DNA of 10,884 nt from an uncultured Bacteroidota bacterium (GTDB taxonomy: Bacteria; Bacteroidota; Bacteroidia; NS11-12g; UBA9320): the NCBI GenBank assembly GCA_913056425.1, contig CAJXLR010000035.1:1-10884 (forward strand), read 5' to 3'. Positions 1-6,515 of this stretch are shown piece by piece. The first letter of the stretch is position 1. Every line of letters starts with the position of its first letter. Both the position numbers and the translations under genes were made by a program. The notes below the pieces were generated by a model. The model did not search any database, was not told where the DNA came from, and saw nothing but the letters and a program-made list of their open reading frames with translations.

Positions 1-1020
1 TTCACCTAAATTTTCTTCGTTCCAGAAGAATATATAAGTAAGTTTCTTCCTGTAATCCTTAATCTCTTCTTTCTCGTTGTTGATATTTACAAAGGAGAAT
101 TCGGGGATTTTCTTACCCATTTGAAGTTGCTTGGTTAACTCCTCTCCTTCCACCAGCTCTAAAGTAACGTAGTTTCCGGCTGGATCTATGTTAACTGCGC
201 GGTATCGCTTCTGATTCCATTCAAAATAATTATCCTCAATCTTTGGAAGCTGAAGCGCCATTTCTTCGGTATGTATCACATCGTGATATCCTCCTACGTA
301 GAGTCTATCCATGCAAGATTCATTGAATAAACCGTCGTTATTCATGTCCTTGAGTGCGATTGTGAAACTATCTGTATCGGATTTGAAGCGCGCACCAATG
401 GTGTTCAATCGTTGCTCTCGGTAACAGTAGTTTATACTGGTGAACTTCTTGTTACCACTATGTTTCTTAAAATGCTCATCCAGCAACTTGCGATAATTAT
501 AATTCTCACCGTACTTCATCCGCGTTAGTCGAAGTTGGTGCGTTGCGTTAGCATTTGTGAGGTTGCTCAGTTTGATCTCAATTGTATTTAACGCATACGG
601 TAGAGAATCAACCGGACCGTCGTCGGTAAAATCTAAATTGTTATTCCGATCTACATAGAAATAAACCGTTCGGGTCGACCTACGATAATTCCCAATTAGC
701 GTGAGACAATAACCTTGGTTGATGTCGTTGTTCGCTCCAGAGAAATAAATGTACGTGTATCCGGTGTCGTTGGTATAGTCCAAGTCAGGAAACTTCCGAA
801 TGACCAGTGGTTCTTGCTGGCCGCCAAGTTCTTCCTTGTCTACGCCAAATAGGGTAAATGGTTCGATGCTATCCGACTCAAAACGATATACCGGCAAAAT
901 GGCTAACGATTTTTGAATTTTATCGTCTTCCATGCGTTCGGTCAAATCAATCTTGATTTGTTGGGCTTGCGTTAAAAAAGTCCCGAGTATGATAGCAAAG
1001 TAAAAGCCCGCTATTCGCAT
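1..1020 (-). CDS. Secreted redoxin-like protein, partial (C-terminus beyond window)
   Basis: Reading leftward from ATG 1020-1018, the frame stays open for 340 codons to the window edge, so the C-terminus is missing. Residues 1-19 (start MRIAGFYFAIILGTFLTQAQ) form a Sec-type signal peptide, so the product should be exported. The middle is beta-rich with two Ca-loop-like stretches, DRNNNLDFTDDG (about 124-135) and DMNNDGLFNES (about 225-235). From about residue 301 (GKKIPEFSFVN) the sequence resembles the opening of a TlpA/AhpC-like thioredoxin fold, with KDYRKKLTYIFFW as the strand before the active site. The next residues are NEENLGE, where redox-active relatives have WCxxC, so the catalytic cysteines seem absent. 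Only 6 nt separate it from the upstream metallopeptidase gene, so it is probably the last known member of the purD unit. The fold is inferred from pattern; the gene itself is secure. Confidence 0.7.
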   Translation of the reverse strand, partial: MRIAGFYFAIILGTFLTQAQQIKIDLTERMEDDKIQKSLAILPVYRFESDSIEPFTLFGVDKEELGGQQEPLVIRKFPDLDYTNDTGYTYIYFSGANNDINQGYCLTLIGNYRRSTRTVYFYVDRNNNLDFTDDGPVDSLPYALNTIEIKLSNLTNANATHQLRLTRMKYGENYNYRKLLDEHFKKHSGNKKFTSINYCYREQRLNTIGARFKSDTDSFTIALKDMNNDGLFNESCMDRLYVGGYHDVIHTEEMALQLPKIEDNYFEWNQKRYRAVNIDPAGNYVTLELVEGEELTKQLQMGKKIPEFSFVNINNEKEEIKDYRKKLTYIFFWNEENLGE

Positions 1021-1026
1021 AAATCG

Positions 1027-1710
1027 TTAACGACGATTCATGTAAATCATTATGTAATAGAGCAAAGTAGATAGTGAGCTAAGTGCCGCTACCACATAGG
1101 TCATCGCTGCCCATTTAAGTGCATCTTTTGAATTATCCAACTCTTGCTCGGTCACCACGTTGCTCGATTTCATCCATACCAAGGCACGTTTACTTGCATC
1201 GAACTCCACGGGTAAGGTAATGAACGAGAATAGTGTCGTAATGGCAAACATGGCAATCCCAACCAAAAGAAGATTTGGAAATACCTGAATAAGAACGATG
1301 CCTGCTATAAGCACAATCTGAACAAATCGCGAACTTATTTGAACGGCTGGTACTAACTTGCTTCGCATGGTTAGCCAAGGATATGCATAAGCATGTTGAA
1401 CAGCATGGCCACACTCGTGTGCGGCAACAGCAGCGGCGGCTGCATTTCGCTCATTATAAACAGATTCCGAAAGGTTTACCGTTTTGTTGGTTGGGTTGTA
1501 GTGGTCTGTAAGTTGACCTCGAACCGATATTACTTCAACATCGTAAATACCGTTTTCTCGAAGCATCTTCTCTGCCACTTCTCTTCCTGAAAGATTTGAT
1601 GACAAAGGCGTTCGACTATATTTCTTAAACCTTGATTTGAGGCGGCCCTGAACGATGCCACCAACAATCATGATTATAACTCCTAGTATAATAGCTGCAT
1701 ATGGTCCCAT
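1027..1710 (-). CDS. YugP-family membrane zinc metallopeptidase
   Basis: This 227-residue protein matches the YugP-like neutral zinc metallopeptidase family (typically about 220-230 residues). An N-terminal TM helix (about 4-21) is followed by a soluble part carrying the zinc site HECGH (H98, E99, H102). Two further hydrophobic segments (about 130-148 and 150-168) lead into LPVEFDASKRAL, whose E169 is the likely third zinc ligand. A last TM helix lies at about 204-224. The family is membrane-anchored; its substrates are poorly known, and protein quality control or envelope roles are only inferred. The ATG at 1710 places the first TM helix at the N-terminus as in relatives. It lies 40 nt after the small DUF6728-like gene and 6 nt before the redoxin-like gene, so it is probably co-transcribed from purD. 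Confidence 0.9.
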   Translation of the reverse strand: MGPYAAIILGVIIMIVGGIVQGRLKSRFKKYSRTPLSSNLSGREVAEKMLRENGIYDVEVISVRGQLTDHYNPTNKTVNLSESVYNERNAAAAAVAAHECGHAVQHAYAYPWLTMRSKLVPAVQISSRFVQIVLIAGIVLIQVFPNLLLVGIAMFAITTLFSFITLPVEFDASKRALVWMKSSNVVTEQELDNSKDALKWAAMTYVVAALSSLSTLLYYIMIYMNRR

Positions 1711-1750
1711 AGTTTCGTTTTAGATGGTTACAGTTTCGATATCCTTTTGT

Positions 1751-1906
1751 TTACAGGTACCGGACAAGAATAACAATAATTGCGACCAAAAAGATAAGAA
1801 TTGAAATCTTATTGATGCCGTGCATCCACTTTATGTACGTATTGTCACCAAACTCTTCATCCTTTCTAAGTAGGATGTAGTCGAATAATTTCTTTAGAAT
1901 ACTCAT
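1751..1906 (-). CDS. Small one-TM membrane protein, DUF6728-like
   Basis: A 51-codon frame runs from ATG 1906-1904 to TAA 1753-1751. The product begins MSILKKLFDYILLRKDEEFG, continues with KWMHGINKISI, and ends in one strongly hydrophobic helix (about 34-48) before RYL. The MHGINKISI motif followed by a helix is what I recall from the Bacteroidota-specific DUF6728 family of about 50-65 residues; the family name is from memory. Its ATG overlaps the purD stop in the arrangement ATGA, which strongly suggests translational coupling and supports it as a real gene. No function is known to me. A single-pass inner-membrane protein with a basic and acidic cytoplasmic head is the most that can be inferred. 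Confidence 0.8.
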   Translation of the reverse strand: MSILKKLFDYILLRKDEEFGDNTYIKWMHGINKISILIFLVAIIVILVRYL

Positions 1907-3189
1907 GTTGTCATTGCCATTAAATCTTCACCTATGTCGTTACGGTAATTTTTACCTTCAAATTCAATAACATTTACGCCTGAATAACTGTTTTGCAAGG
2001 CTTCTTGAATATCTGACCCAAAAGCGGTTACAGCCAGTACACGCCCACCCGAGGTAACAACCTCTTGTCCATTACGTTTCGTGCCCGCGTGAAAAAACAG
2101 AATATTGTTGTTAGGGGCTTGACCTATCGACATTGACTTTCCTTTCTCATATGTCTCCGGGTAGCCACCACTAACCGTGAAAACCGTAGTGCAAGTACGT
2201 GGATCAATATCAACTTTGGCGGATCCAAGTTTCCCATTACGCGCTAGATCTAGCAACTCTCCAAAGTCGTTCTTTAAACGAGGGAAAACAACTTCTGTCT
2301 CAGGATCTCCCATCCTAACATTGTACTCAATAACTTTAGGCTGGCCATTATCGTTTATTAGACCAAAAAAGACGAATCCTACGTATTTGTTTGACCGATT
2401 TCGGAGTCCTTTAAAAGTTGGATCTATCACTTGATCCACAACCTTTTGCATAAAGTCGGGAGTCATGAACGGAACCGGGCTTACAGCCCCCATTCCTCCG
2501 GTATTCAATCCGGTATCGCCCTCACCTATTCGCTTGTAGTCCTTCGCTTCAGGAAGTATGATGTAATTGTCTCCATCTGACATGGCAAATATTGAAAACT
2601 CTACACCTGTGATAAAGTCTTCAATTACTACACGGCTTGACGCATCACCAAACTTGGCATCCAACAACATCTCATCCAATGTTCGATCTGCCTCTTCTAA
2701 GGTTTGAGCAATTACAACACCTTTACCCGCCGCGAGTCCATCTGCTTTAAGCACATATGGCGCCGCTTTAGTCCTTAAATATGATTTCGCATCCTCAATA
2801 GTTTCCGCCAAGAATGCCTCATATGCTGCCGTTGGAATATTGTTTTCTGCCATGAAAGCCTTTGCAAACTCTTTACTTCCTTCAAGTTGAGCTGCTTCTT
2901 TGTTTGGACCAAATACGTATACATTATTTGCCTCGCTCTCAGCGATGTAGTCTACAATGCCCAGTACAAGCGGATCTTCATTCCCTGGAACCAATACGTC
3001 AATCGAATGTTCAAGACAAAAATCAACCACTGATGCGAAATCAGTTGGCTTTAGGTCCACATTTTTAGCTATCTCATCTGTACCGGCATTTCCCGGTGCA
3101 ACAAAAACATCCGATATGTGTTTACTCTGTACAGCTTTCCAAGCAAGCACATGTTCTCTCCCTCCGGATCCTAAAATCAATACTTTCAT
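1903..3189 (-). CDS. purD: Phosphoribosylamine--glycine ligase (GAR synthetase)
   Basis: This cytoplasmic enzyme of de novo purine synthesis joins 5-phosphoribosylamine and glycine using ATP to give glycinamide ribonucleotide. The product is 428 residues, normal for the family. The N-domain opens with MKVLILGSGGREH. The ATP-grasp domain shows LEGSKEFAKAFM (about 102-113), KADGLAAGKG (about 148-157), the glycine/phosphate region GEGDTGLNTGGMGAVSP, and the metal-binding EYNVRMGDPETE. The C-domain is complete to the TGA at 1905-1903. An in-frame TTG lies three codons upstream (3198), but ATG 3189 gives the canonical N-terminus directly before the beta strand, so I chose it. The gene is first in a unit with the DUF6728-like, metallopeptidase and redoxin-like genes. 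It is divergent from the EamA transporter, with 72 nt between the start codons. Confidence 0.96.
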   Translation of the reverse strand: MKVLILGSGGREHVLAWKAVQSKHISDVFVAPGNAGTDEIAKNVDLKPTDFASVVDFCLEHSIDVLVPGNEDPLVLGIVDYIAESEANNVYVFGPNKEAAQLEGSKEFAKAFMAENNIPTAAYEAFLAETIEDAKSYLRTKAAPYVLKADGLAAGKGVVIAQTLEEADRTLDEMLLDAKFGDASSRVVIEDFITGVEFSIFAMSDGDNYIILPEAKDYKRIGEGDTGLNTGGMGAVSPVPFMTPDFMQKVVDQVIDPTFKGLRNRSNKYVGFVFFGLINDNGQPKVIEYNVRMGDPETEVVFPRLKNDFGELLDLARNGKLGSAKVDIDPRTCTTVFTVSGGYPETYEKGKSMSIGQAPNNNILFFHAGTKRNGQEVVTSGGRVLAVTAFGSDIQEALQNSYSGVNVIEFEGKNYRNDIGEDLMAMTT

Positions 3190-3195
3190 TACCTG

Positions 3196-3203
3196 CAAAA
3201 TTA
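3196..3203 (-). promoter_or_regulatory. Candidate Bacteroidota -7 box for purD
   Basis: On the minus strand this reads TAATTTTG, an exact match to the Bacteroidota -7 consensus TAnnTTTG. It ends only 6 nt before the purD ATG, so a start here would give an almost leaderless mRNA. No TTG -33 element is present at the usual 17-23 nt spacing, so confidence is limited. Confidence 0.4.
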
Positions 3204-3261
3204 TTTTAAACCTTCGGCGTGCAGAGCATAAATCAATGTAATTTTCCCGACTTTTTAAACA

Positions 3262-4158
3262 ATGACATCAGATAAGAACTGGCTTCCAACACTTCTAATT
3301 GCGATTCTAGCCATAATATGGGGAAGCTCGTTCATACTTATGAAAGAAGGGCTTAAAGTGTTTAGTCCAATTCAAATGGCTGCCTACCGTGTTTTCTTGA
3401 GTGGCTTGGTGTTTTCTCCTTTTGCATTAAAGCATTTAAAACAAGTACATAAAAGTGATCGCAAATATGCATTACTAGCAGGTTTAATGGGTAGTGGTAT
3501 ACCGGCTTTTCTCTTTGCATTTGCGCTTACTCGAGTGAATTCATCCTTATCGGGTATTCTTAATGCGCTTACACCAATATGGACAATCATTTCCGCAGCT
3601 GTCATCGGTGCTGGTGAATAATCTAAGAATAAATGGATCGGTGTCCTTATTGGGTTAGTCGGGGCCATTGCAGTGGTTTTAGGCGCGGATAACGAAGGTG
3701 CTCAACGCACTACACATCCTGTTTTTGCAATTTTCGTGGTTATAGCTACCATGTTCTACGGGGCAAACATTAACCTTATAAAGGAGAAGCTAAGCAAATA
3801 CAAGGCATTCACAATAGCCACCCTGCCCCTAACCTTCATTGCCCTACCTGCGCTTGCAATTCTGTTGGTTACAGATTTGTCTAATTTTACAACAGCTGAC
3901 CCAAATCAGTTATGGTCTTCAGTTGCCGCCGTTTCTGCATTATCGCTGTTCGGGACTGCTATCAGCTTAATCTTATTCAACAGATTGGTACAGCTTTCAG
4001 GTCCGGTAGTTTCAAGTACCGTAACGTATTTCATACCATTTGTAGCCGTTTTAATAGGACTGGCCTTTGGCGAATCCATCACCCTTCCTCAAATCGGTGG
4101 TATGATACTGATATTAATCGGCGTTTACGCCATTAACAAGCACATTAAATCAGTCTAA
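3262..4158 (+). pseudogene. DMT/EamA-family transporter gene interrupted by an in-frame stop
   Basis: From ATG 3262 the frame encodes MTSDKNWLPTLLIAILAIIW and continues as a drug/metabolite transporter (EamA) protein. At 3619-3621 a TAA follows AAVIGAGE (codon 120). The same frame resumes at once with SKNKWIGVLIGLVGAIAVVL and runs to TAA 4156-4158 (end KHIKSV). Ignoring the stop, the product has 298 residues and about ten TM helices, the normal EamA size. The first EamA repeat is about 8-140 (with WGSSF near the start and LTPIWT near the break) and the second about 152-295. No shift of frame is needed, so a point nonsense mutation, a sequencing error or readthrough are all possible. The second half could restart only at a GTG such as 3673. 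Family members export small metabolites or amino acids across the inner membrane; the substrate here is unknown. The 3' end overlaps the XRE gene tail by 9 nt. Confidence 0.85.
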
Positions 4159-4497
4159 GAGCTTGTTGAGCTGCTCGGTTTTTCGCTTCAAAACAACCAT
4201 CTCAGCGTTCAATACTTCAACACTGGTTACGATGTCTTGCAACTGAATCCTTAATAACTCAACCTGCATGGTAGCATCTTCTGCATGCATAGTCCCATCT
4301 CCGGTTAGCAGCCACTTTGCAGATATGGATGGGTAATGCGTCAGTATTTTTTGAACCAACTCCAAACCAACCTTGTTTCGTCCATTCGCCACATGACTGA
4401 TGCTTGCAGCGGATATACCAAACTCTTCCGCAACTGCTCGATTACTCTTGCCAATGTGCTTCAGCACTAGTAAAACCCTTGAATTTATTGCCTCCAT
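4150..4497 (-). CDS. XRE-type helix-turn-helix repressor with C-terminal coiled coil
   Basis: The product is a 115-residue cytoplasmic DNA-binding protein starting MEAINSRVLLVLKHIGKSNR. Residues about 19-41 (NRAVAEEFGISAASISHVANG) form a Cro/CI-type helix-turn-helix. The stretch HYPSISAKWLLTGDGTM (about 54-70) resembles the YPxIxxxWLLTGxG tail of Bacteroidota phage-repressor-like XRE proteins. Residues about 78-114 are heptad-like and leucine-rich, consistent with a dimerising coiled coil. The frame is open further upstream to 4599, but those codons are made of operator-like AT repeats and homologues begin near MEAI, so I chose ATG 4497. No S24 peptidase domain is present. Autoregulation is inferred from the palindromes overlapping its own promoter at 4506-4562. 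It is tail-to-tail with the EamA gene and divergent from the DUF6580 gene. Confidence 0.85.
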   Translation of the reverse strand: MEAINSRVLLVLKHIGKSNRAVAEEFGISAASISHVANGRNKVGLELVQKILTHYPSISAKWLLTGDGTMHAEDATMQVELLRIQLQDIVTSVEVLNAEMVVLKRKTEQLNKLLD

Positions 4498-4505
4498 CTG
4501 CTCTT

Positions 4506-4562
4506 TTACAATTGTTAACGATTGTTTACAAATGTAATCAATAGATTTATTTACAATTGTAA
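4506..4562. promoter_or_regulatory. Three operator-like palindromes upstream of the XRE gene
   Basis: Three related sites share the form TTACAnnTGTnA: TTACAATTGTTA (4506-4517), TTACAAATGTAA (4526-4537) and TTACAATTGTAA (4551-4562, a perfect 12-nt palindrome). Centres are 20 and 25 bp apart. They lie just upstream of the XRE start at 4497 and cover its probable promoter, so binding by the XRE dimer (autorepression) is the simplest reading. The sites are directly visible; the binding is inferred. Confidence 0.65.
4529..4556 (-). promoter_or_regulatory. Candidate promoter of the XRE gene
   Basis: On the minus strand TTG (4556-4554), a 17-nt spacer and TACATTTG (4536-4529) fit the Bacteroidota TTG-N17-23-TAnnTTTG promoter form. 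The -33 TTG lies inside the third palindrome and the -7 box inside the second. The first palindrome falls in the predicted leader of about 25 nt. This is the only promoter in the window with both boxes well placed. Confidence 0.6.
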
Positions 4563-4642
4563 TCACACTATTAAACCAATCAACAGAAAGTAGTTGCATT
4601 TTACTTCATATACCAACCCTTTTGAGTTGATTTTCAGTGTGT

Positions 4643-4663
4643 TGTAATTGTTAAATTAACAAT
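4643..4663. promoter_or_regulatory. Palindromic operator-like site on the DUF6580 side
   Basis: ATTGTTAAATTAACAAT (4647-4663) is an inverted repeat with 8-nt arms around one central base. With the preceding bases it contains TTGTAATTGTTAA, which shares the nonamer AATTGTTAA with the first XRE site (4510-4518). It sits about 50 bp upstream of the candidate -7 box of the DUF6580 gene. It may be a fourth binding site for the XRE protein or the site of another factor. Confidence 0.5.
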
Positions 4664-4711
4664 GGTTAACACTTGTAGAAATCTTAATAACGGCTATCCA
4701 CTATATGCTAA

Positions 4712-4719
4712 TATATTTG
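4712..4719 (+). promoter_or_regulatory. Candidate -7 box for the DUF6580 gene
   Basis: TATATTTG matches TAnnTTTG exactly and ends 17 nt before the preferred ATG at 4737. That leaves a leader of about 10-13 nt with a purine-rich GAAGAA directly before the start codon. No TTG is seen at the -33 position, so activation by a bound factor or a weak promoter is possible. Confidence 0.45.
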
Positions 4720-4736
4720 CACAAAATCTTGAAGAA

Positions 4737-5312
4737 ATGAGAAGAATTGTAGAGATAGCCGGCGTAATTCTAACCTTAAGCTTAGCTCGTTTGTTAATGC
4801 AAGTGCCAAACTTGGAACCTATTGGAGCTGCTGCTCTATTCGGTGGAGCTTTGATTGGTGCTAAGAGATTGAAGTTTATACTTCCGCTAGCTGCTTTATT
4901 TCTTGGTGATTTAATTATCGCTGCGATTCAACCCGCATATGTTGAGCACTTGTTCAGTGGTACATTCTTCGCCATTTACGGCGCCTTTGCTCTAACCGTA
5001 TTAATTGGTGATCGAGTAATCGGCAAGAAACCGGGTGTTTTGAAAGTTGTTAATGGAGCAATTTTCAGTTCTGTAGCCTTCTTCGTTATCACAAACTTTG
5101 CTGCATGGCTAGATCCGGTTCACAGTATTTACCCGAAAACGTTCATGGGCTTGATGGAATGCTATATCGCTGGACTTGCGTTTTTTGATCAATCTTTGTT
5201 TGGCAACTTCTTCTTGAACTCACTTATGGGTAATCTAGGTTTCTCCCTCCTAGTGTTCAGCTTATATAAGGCTTACGAAACGCGATTTTCAACAAACGAA
5301 ACAATCGCTTAG
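4737..5312 (+). CDS. DUF6580-type integral membrane protein (putative transport protein)
   Basis: The product is a 191-residue polytopic membrane protein starting MRRIVEIAGVILTLSLARLL. It matches the DUF6580 pattern: ARLLMQVPNLEPIGAAALFG near the N-terminus, then ILPLAALFLGDLI, a central segment FAIYGAFALTVLIG, FFVITNFAAWLD, and YPKTFMGLMECYIAGLAFF before the last hydrophobic stretch. About five to six TM helices are expected, resembling small substrate-capture membrane subunits (ECF S-component-like). That comparison is an inference, and no substrate is known. An in-frame ATG exists upstream at 4662, but it lies inside the palindrome, upstream of the -7 box, and would add a non-conserved polar leader, so I prefer ATG 4737. 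The gene is divergent from the XRE repressor and ends 12 nt from the end of the DUF1015 gene. Confidence 0.8.
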   Translation: MRRIVEIAGVILTLSLARLLMQVPNLEPIGAAALFGGALIGAKRLKFILPLAALFLGDLIIAAIQPAYVEHLFSGTFFAIYGAFALTVLIGDRVIGKKPGVLKVVNGAIFSSVAFFVITNFAAWLDPVHSIYPKTFMGLMECYIAGLAFFDQSLFGNFFLNSLMGNLGFSLLVFSLYKAYETRFSTNETIA

Positions 5313-5324
5313 CGAGGGATTCTC

Positions 5325-6515
5325 TTAGACACCATAGCTCTGAAGAACGATACCAGAATCGCATTTCGGATGTACATAGGTTGATTTAGGTGGCATAAAC
5401 TCCCCTTTGTCGCTTATACGTGCAACATCCTCAAACGAACATGGATGTAACATGAACAGGTAGTTACCAGGCTGTTTAGCTCGCTGTATAGCATCTTGCA
5501 CTTCTTCATCAACCGCGATAAACGAATTCCGATCGTCGAACCTGTAGTCAGCAACATCAAAAAATGTTTCCAAAACGCGCAACTCGAGCTCCTGGACATC
5601 GAGCTCCAACTGTCTTTCTTTAAGTGTAAGTCGGAAATTACCGTGTTCACAGATCAAGATGAATTCACCTTTACCTTCAGGATGAACGATGTATTCCGCA
5701 ATTTCTTCTACCTCAAATCGGTGACTTAAATAGCCCATTAATTCACTGATTTGTATAGAATCATCTTCAACAAATCTGTGAAACGCATTAACAACTAATT
5801 GGTTAGAATCAACTAGATAGGTTAAACAATGTCGATATGCGTCTGCTTTCTTCTCTTGATACAACTTTGCCACGCTTGCCGCTCTGTGATGGCCATCCAT
5901 AATGTAGTAGTTTCCTACAGATGATACTTCCATCTTCATCGCCTCTACCAACTCGTTGGACTCGATATACCAAAACTGATGTGTTTTACCATGTTTGTGA
6001 AATTCCAGATCCACGGGCTCTTGAATTACAAAGCGTAATAAATCTTCGAGGGATTGTTTATGATGATGACTCAAGAGTAAAGGTTCACCTATTATTTGAG
6101 TTGATTCCATTAGACTTGAAACAAAAGACTCAGTAGTGGGTCGAGTATGTTCATGTTTCAATATTCTACCCTCGATGTAATCCTCGATGTCACAAAGACC
6201 TATAACTCCAGTATGTGCGTATTCAGTTGTTGACTGACGATACACTACAAATATATCGTCATTAAACGTGTTTAAAACCTGACTGTCAAACAGTTGGGAA
6301 ATATATGCTTTTGCATTTTTGAAGAATTCCTCAGAAATCGGTCCAATATTTTCATTAAGGAGGTGATTTTTAGTCAGTCTCAAAAACGAATTGGGGTGAT
6401 TGCGCATGTGCGCTTTCAATTCCTCATCGGAGTTGAAATGAGCAGAGTTTGCACATACTTCCGATGCATACTCCGACTTGGGTGTTATTGCCTTGAAGGG
6501 AAATAGTTTAGGCAA
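5325..6515 (-). CDS. DUF1015 family protein in the serine operon
   Basis: The product is 396 residues when started at TTG 6515, giving an N-terminus (M)PKLFPFKAITPKSEYASEV that matches the family's usual xxPFKAxRP opening. The TTG overlaps the serA stop by 8 nt; a GTG at 6560 would add 15 residues that only re-read serA. Family landmarks are VVYRQ followed by HTGVIGLCDIEDYIEG (about 91-116), ILKHEHT (about 118-124), the box MDGHHRAASVA (about 206-216), and the C-terminal MPPKSTYVHPK with SGIVLQS. The GHHR box recalls the GxxR/GCHR boxes of ParB-like and sulfiredoxin folds, including ParB-like serine kinases, but that link is an inference. No signal peptide or TM helix is seen. As the third gene of serC-serA-DUF1015 it probably acts in or around phosphoserine/serine metabolism. 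Confidence 0.88.
   Translation of the reverse strand: MPKLFPFKAITPKSEYASEVCANSAHFNSDEELKAHMRNHPNSFLRLTKNHLLNENIGPISEEFFKNAKAYISQLFDSQVLNTFNDDIFVVYRQSTTEYAHTGVIGLCDIEDYIEGRILKHEHTRPTTESFVSSLMESTQIIGEPLLLSHHHKQSLEDLLRFVIQEPVDLEFHKHGKTHQFWYIESNELVEAMKMEVSSVGNYYIMDGHHRAASVAKLYQEKKADAYRHCLTYLVDSNQLVVNAFHRFVEDDSIQISELMGYLSHRFEVEEIAEYIVHPEGKGEFILICEHGNFRLTLKERQLELDVQELELRVLETFFDVADYRFDDRNSFIAVDEEVQDAIQRAKQPGNYLFMLHPCSFEDVARISDKGEFMPPKSTYVHPKCDSGIVLQSYGV

Noticed and set aside
1190..1590. Coding frames on other phases inside the metallopeptidase gene
   Set aside because: They lie wholly within a well-supported gene, have no family resemblance and no start signals. The same holds for other short antisense frames within purD, DUF1015, serA and serC.
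3190..3198. TTG 3198 as the purD start
   Set aside because: It would add three residues before MKVLILGSGG, and ATG 3189 gives the canonical start.
4498..4599. N-terminal extension of the XRE protein by 34 codons from 4599
   Set aside because: The extra codons are AT-rich palindromes that overlap the promoter, the residues do not resemble an XRE N-terminus, and ATG 4497 gives the usual domain length.
4662..4736. Upstream ATG at 4662 for the DUF6580 gene
   Set aside because: It lies inside the 4647-4663 dyad and upstream of the TATATTTG box, and adds 25 polar residues before the first TM helix that the family does not need.
5305..5315. Bidirectional terminator between the convergent DUF6580 and DUF1015 genes
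   Set aside because: TCGCTTAGCGA is symmetrical, but the stem would be only four pairs with a three-base loop and no T-tract.
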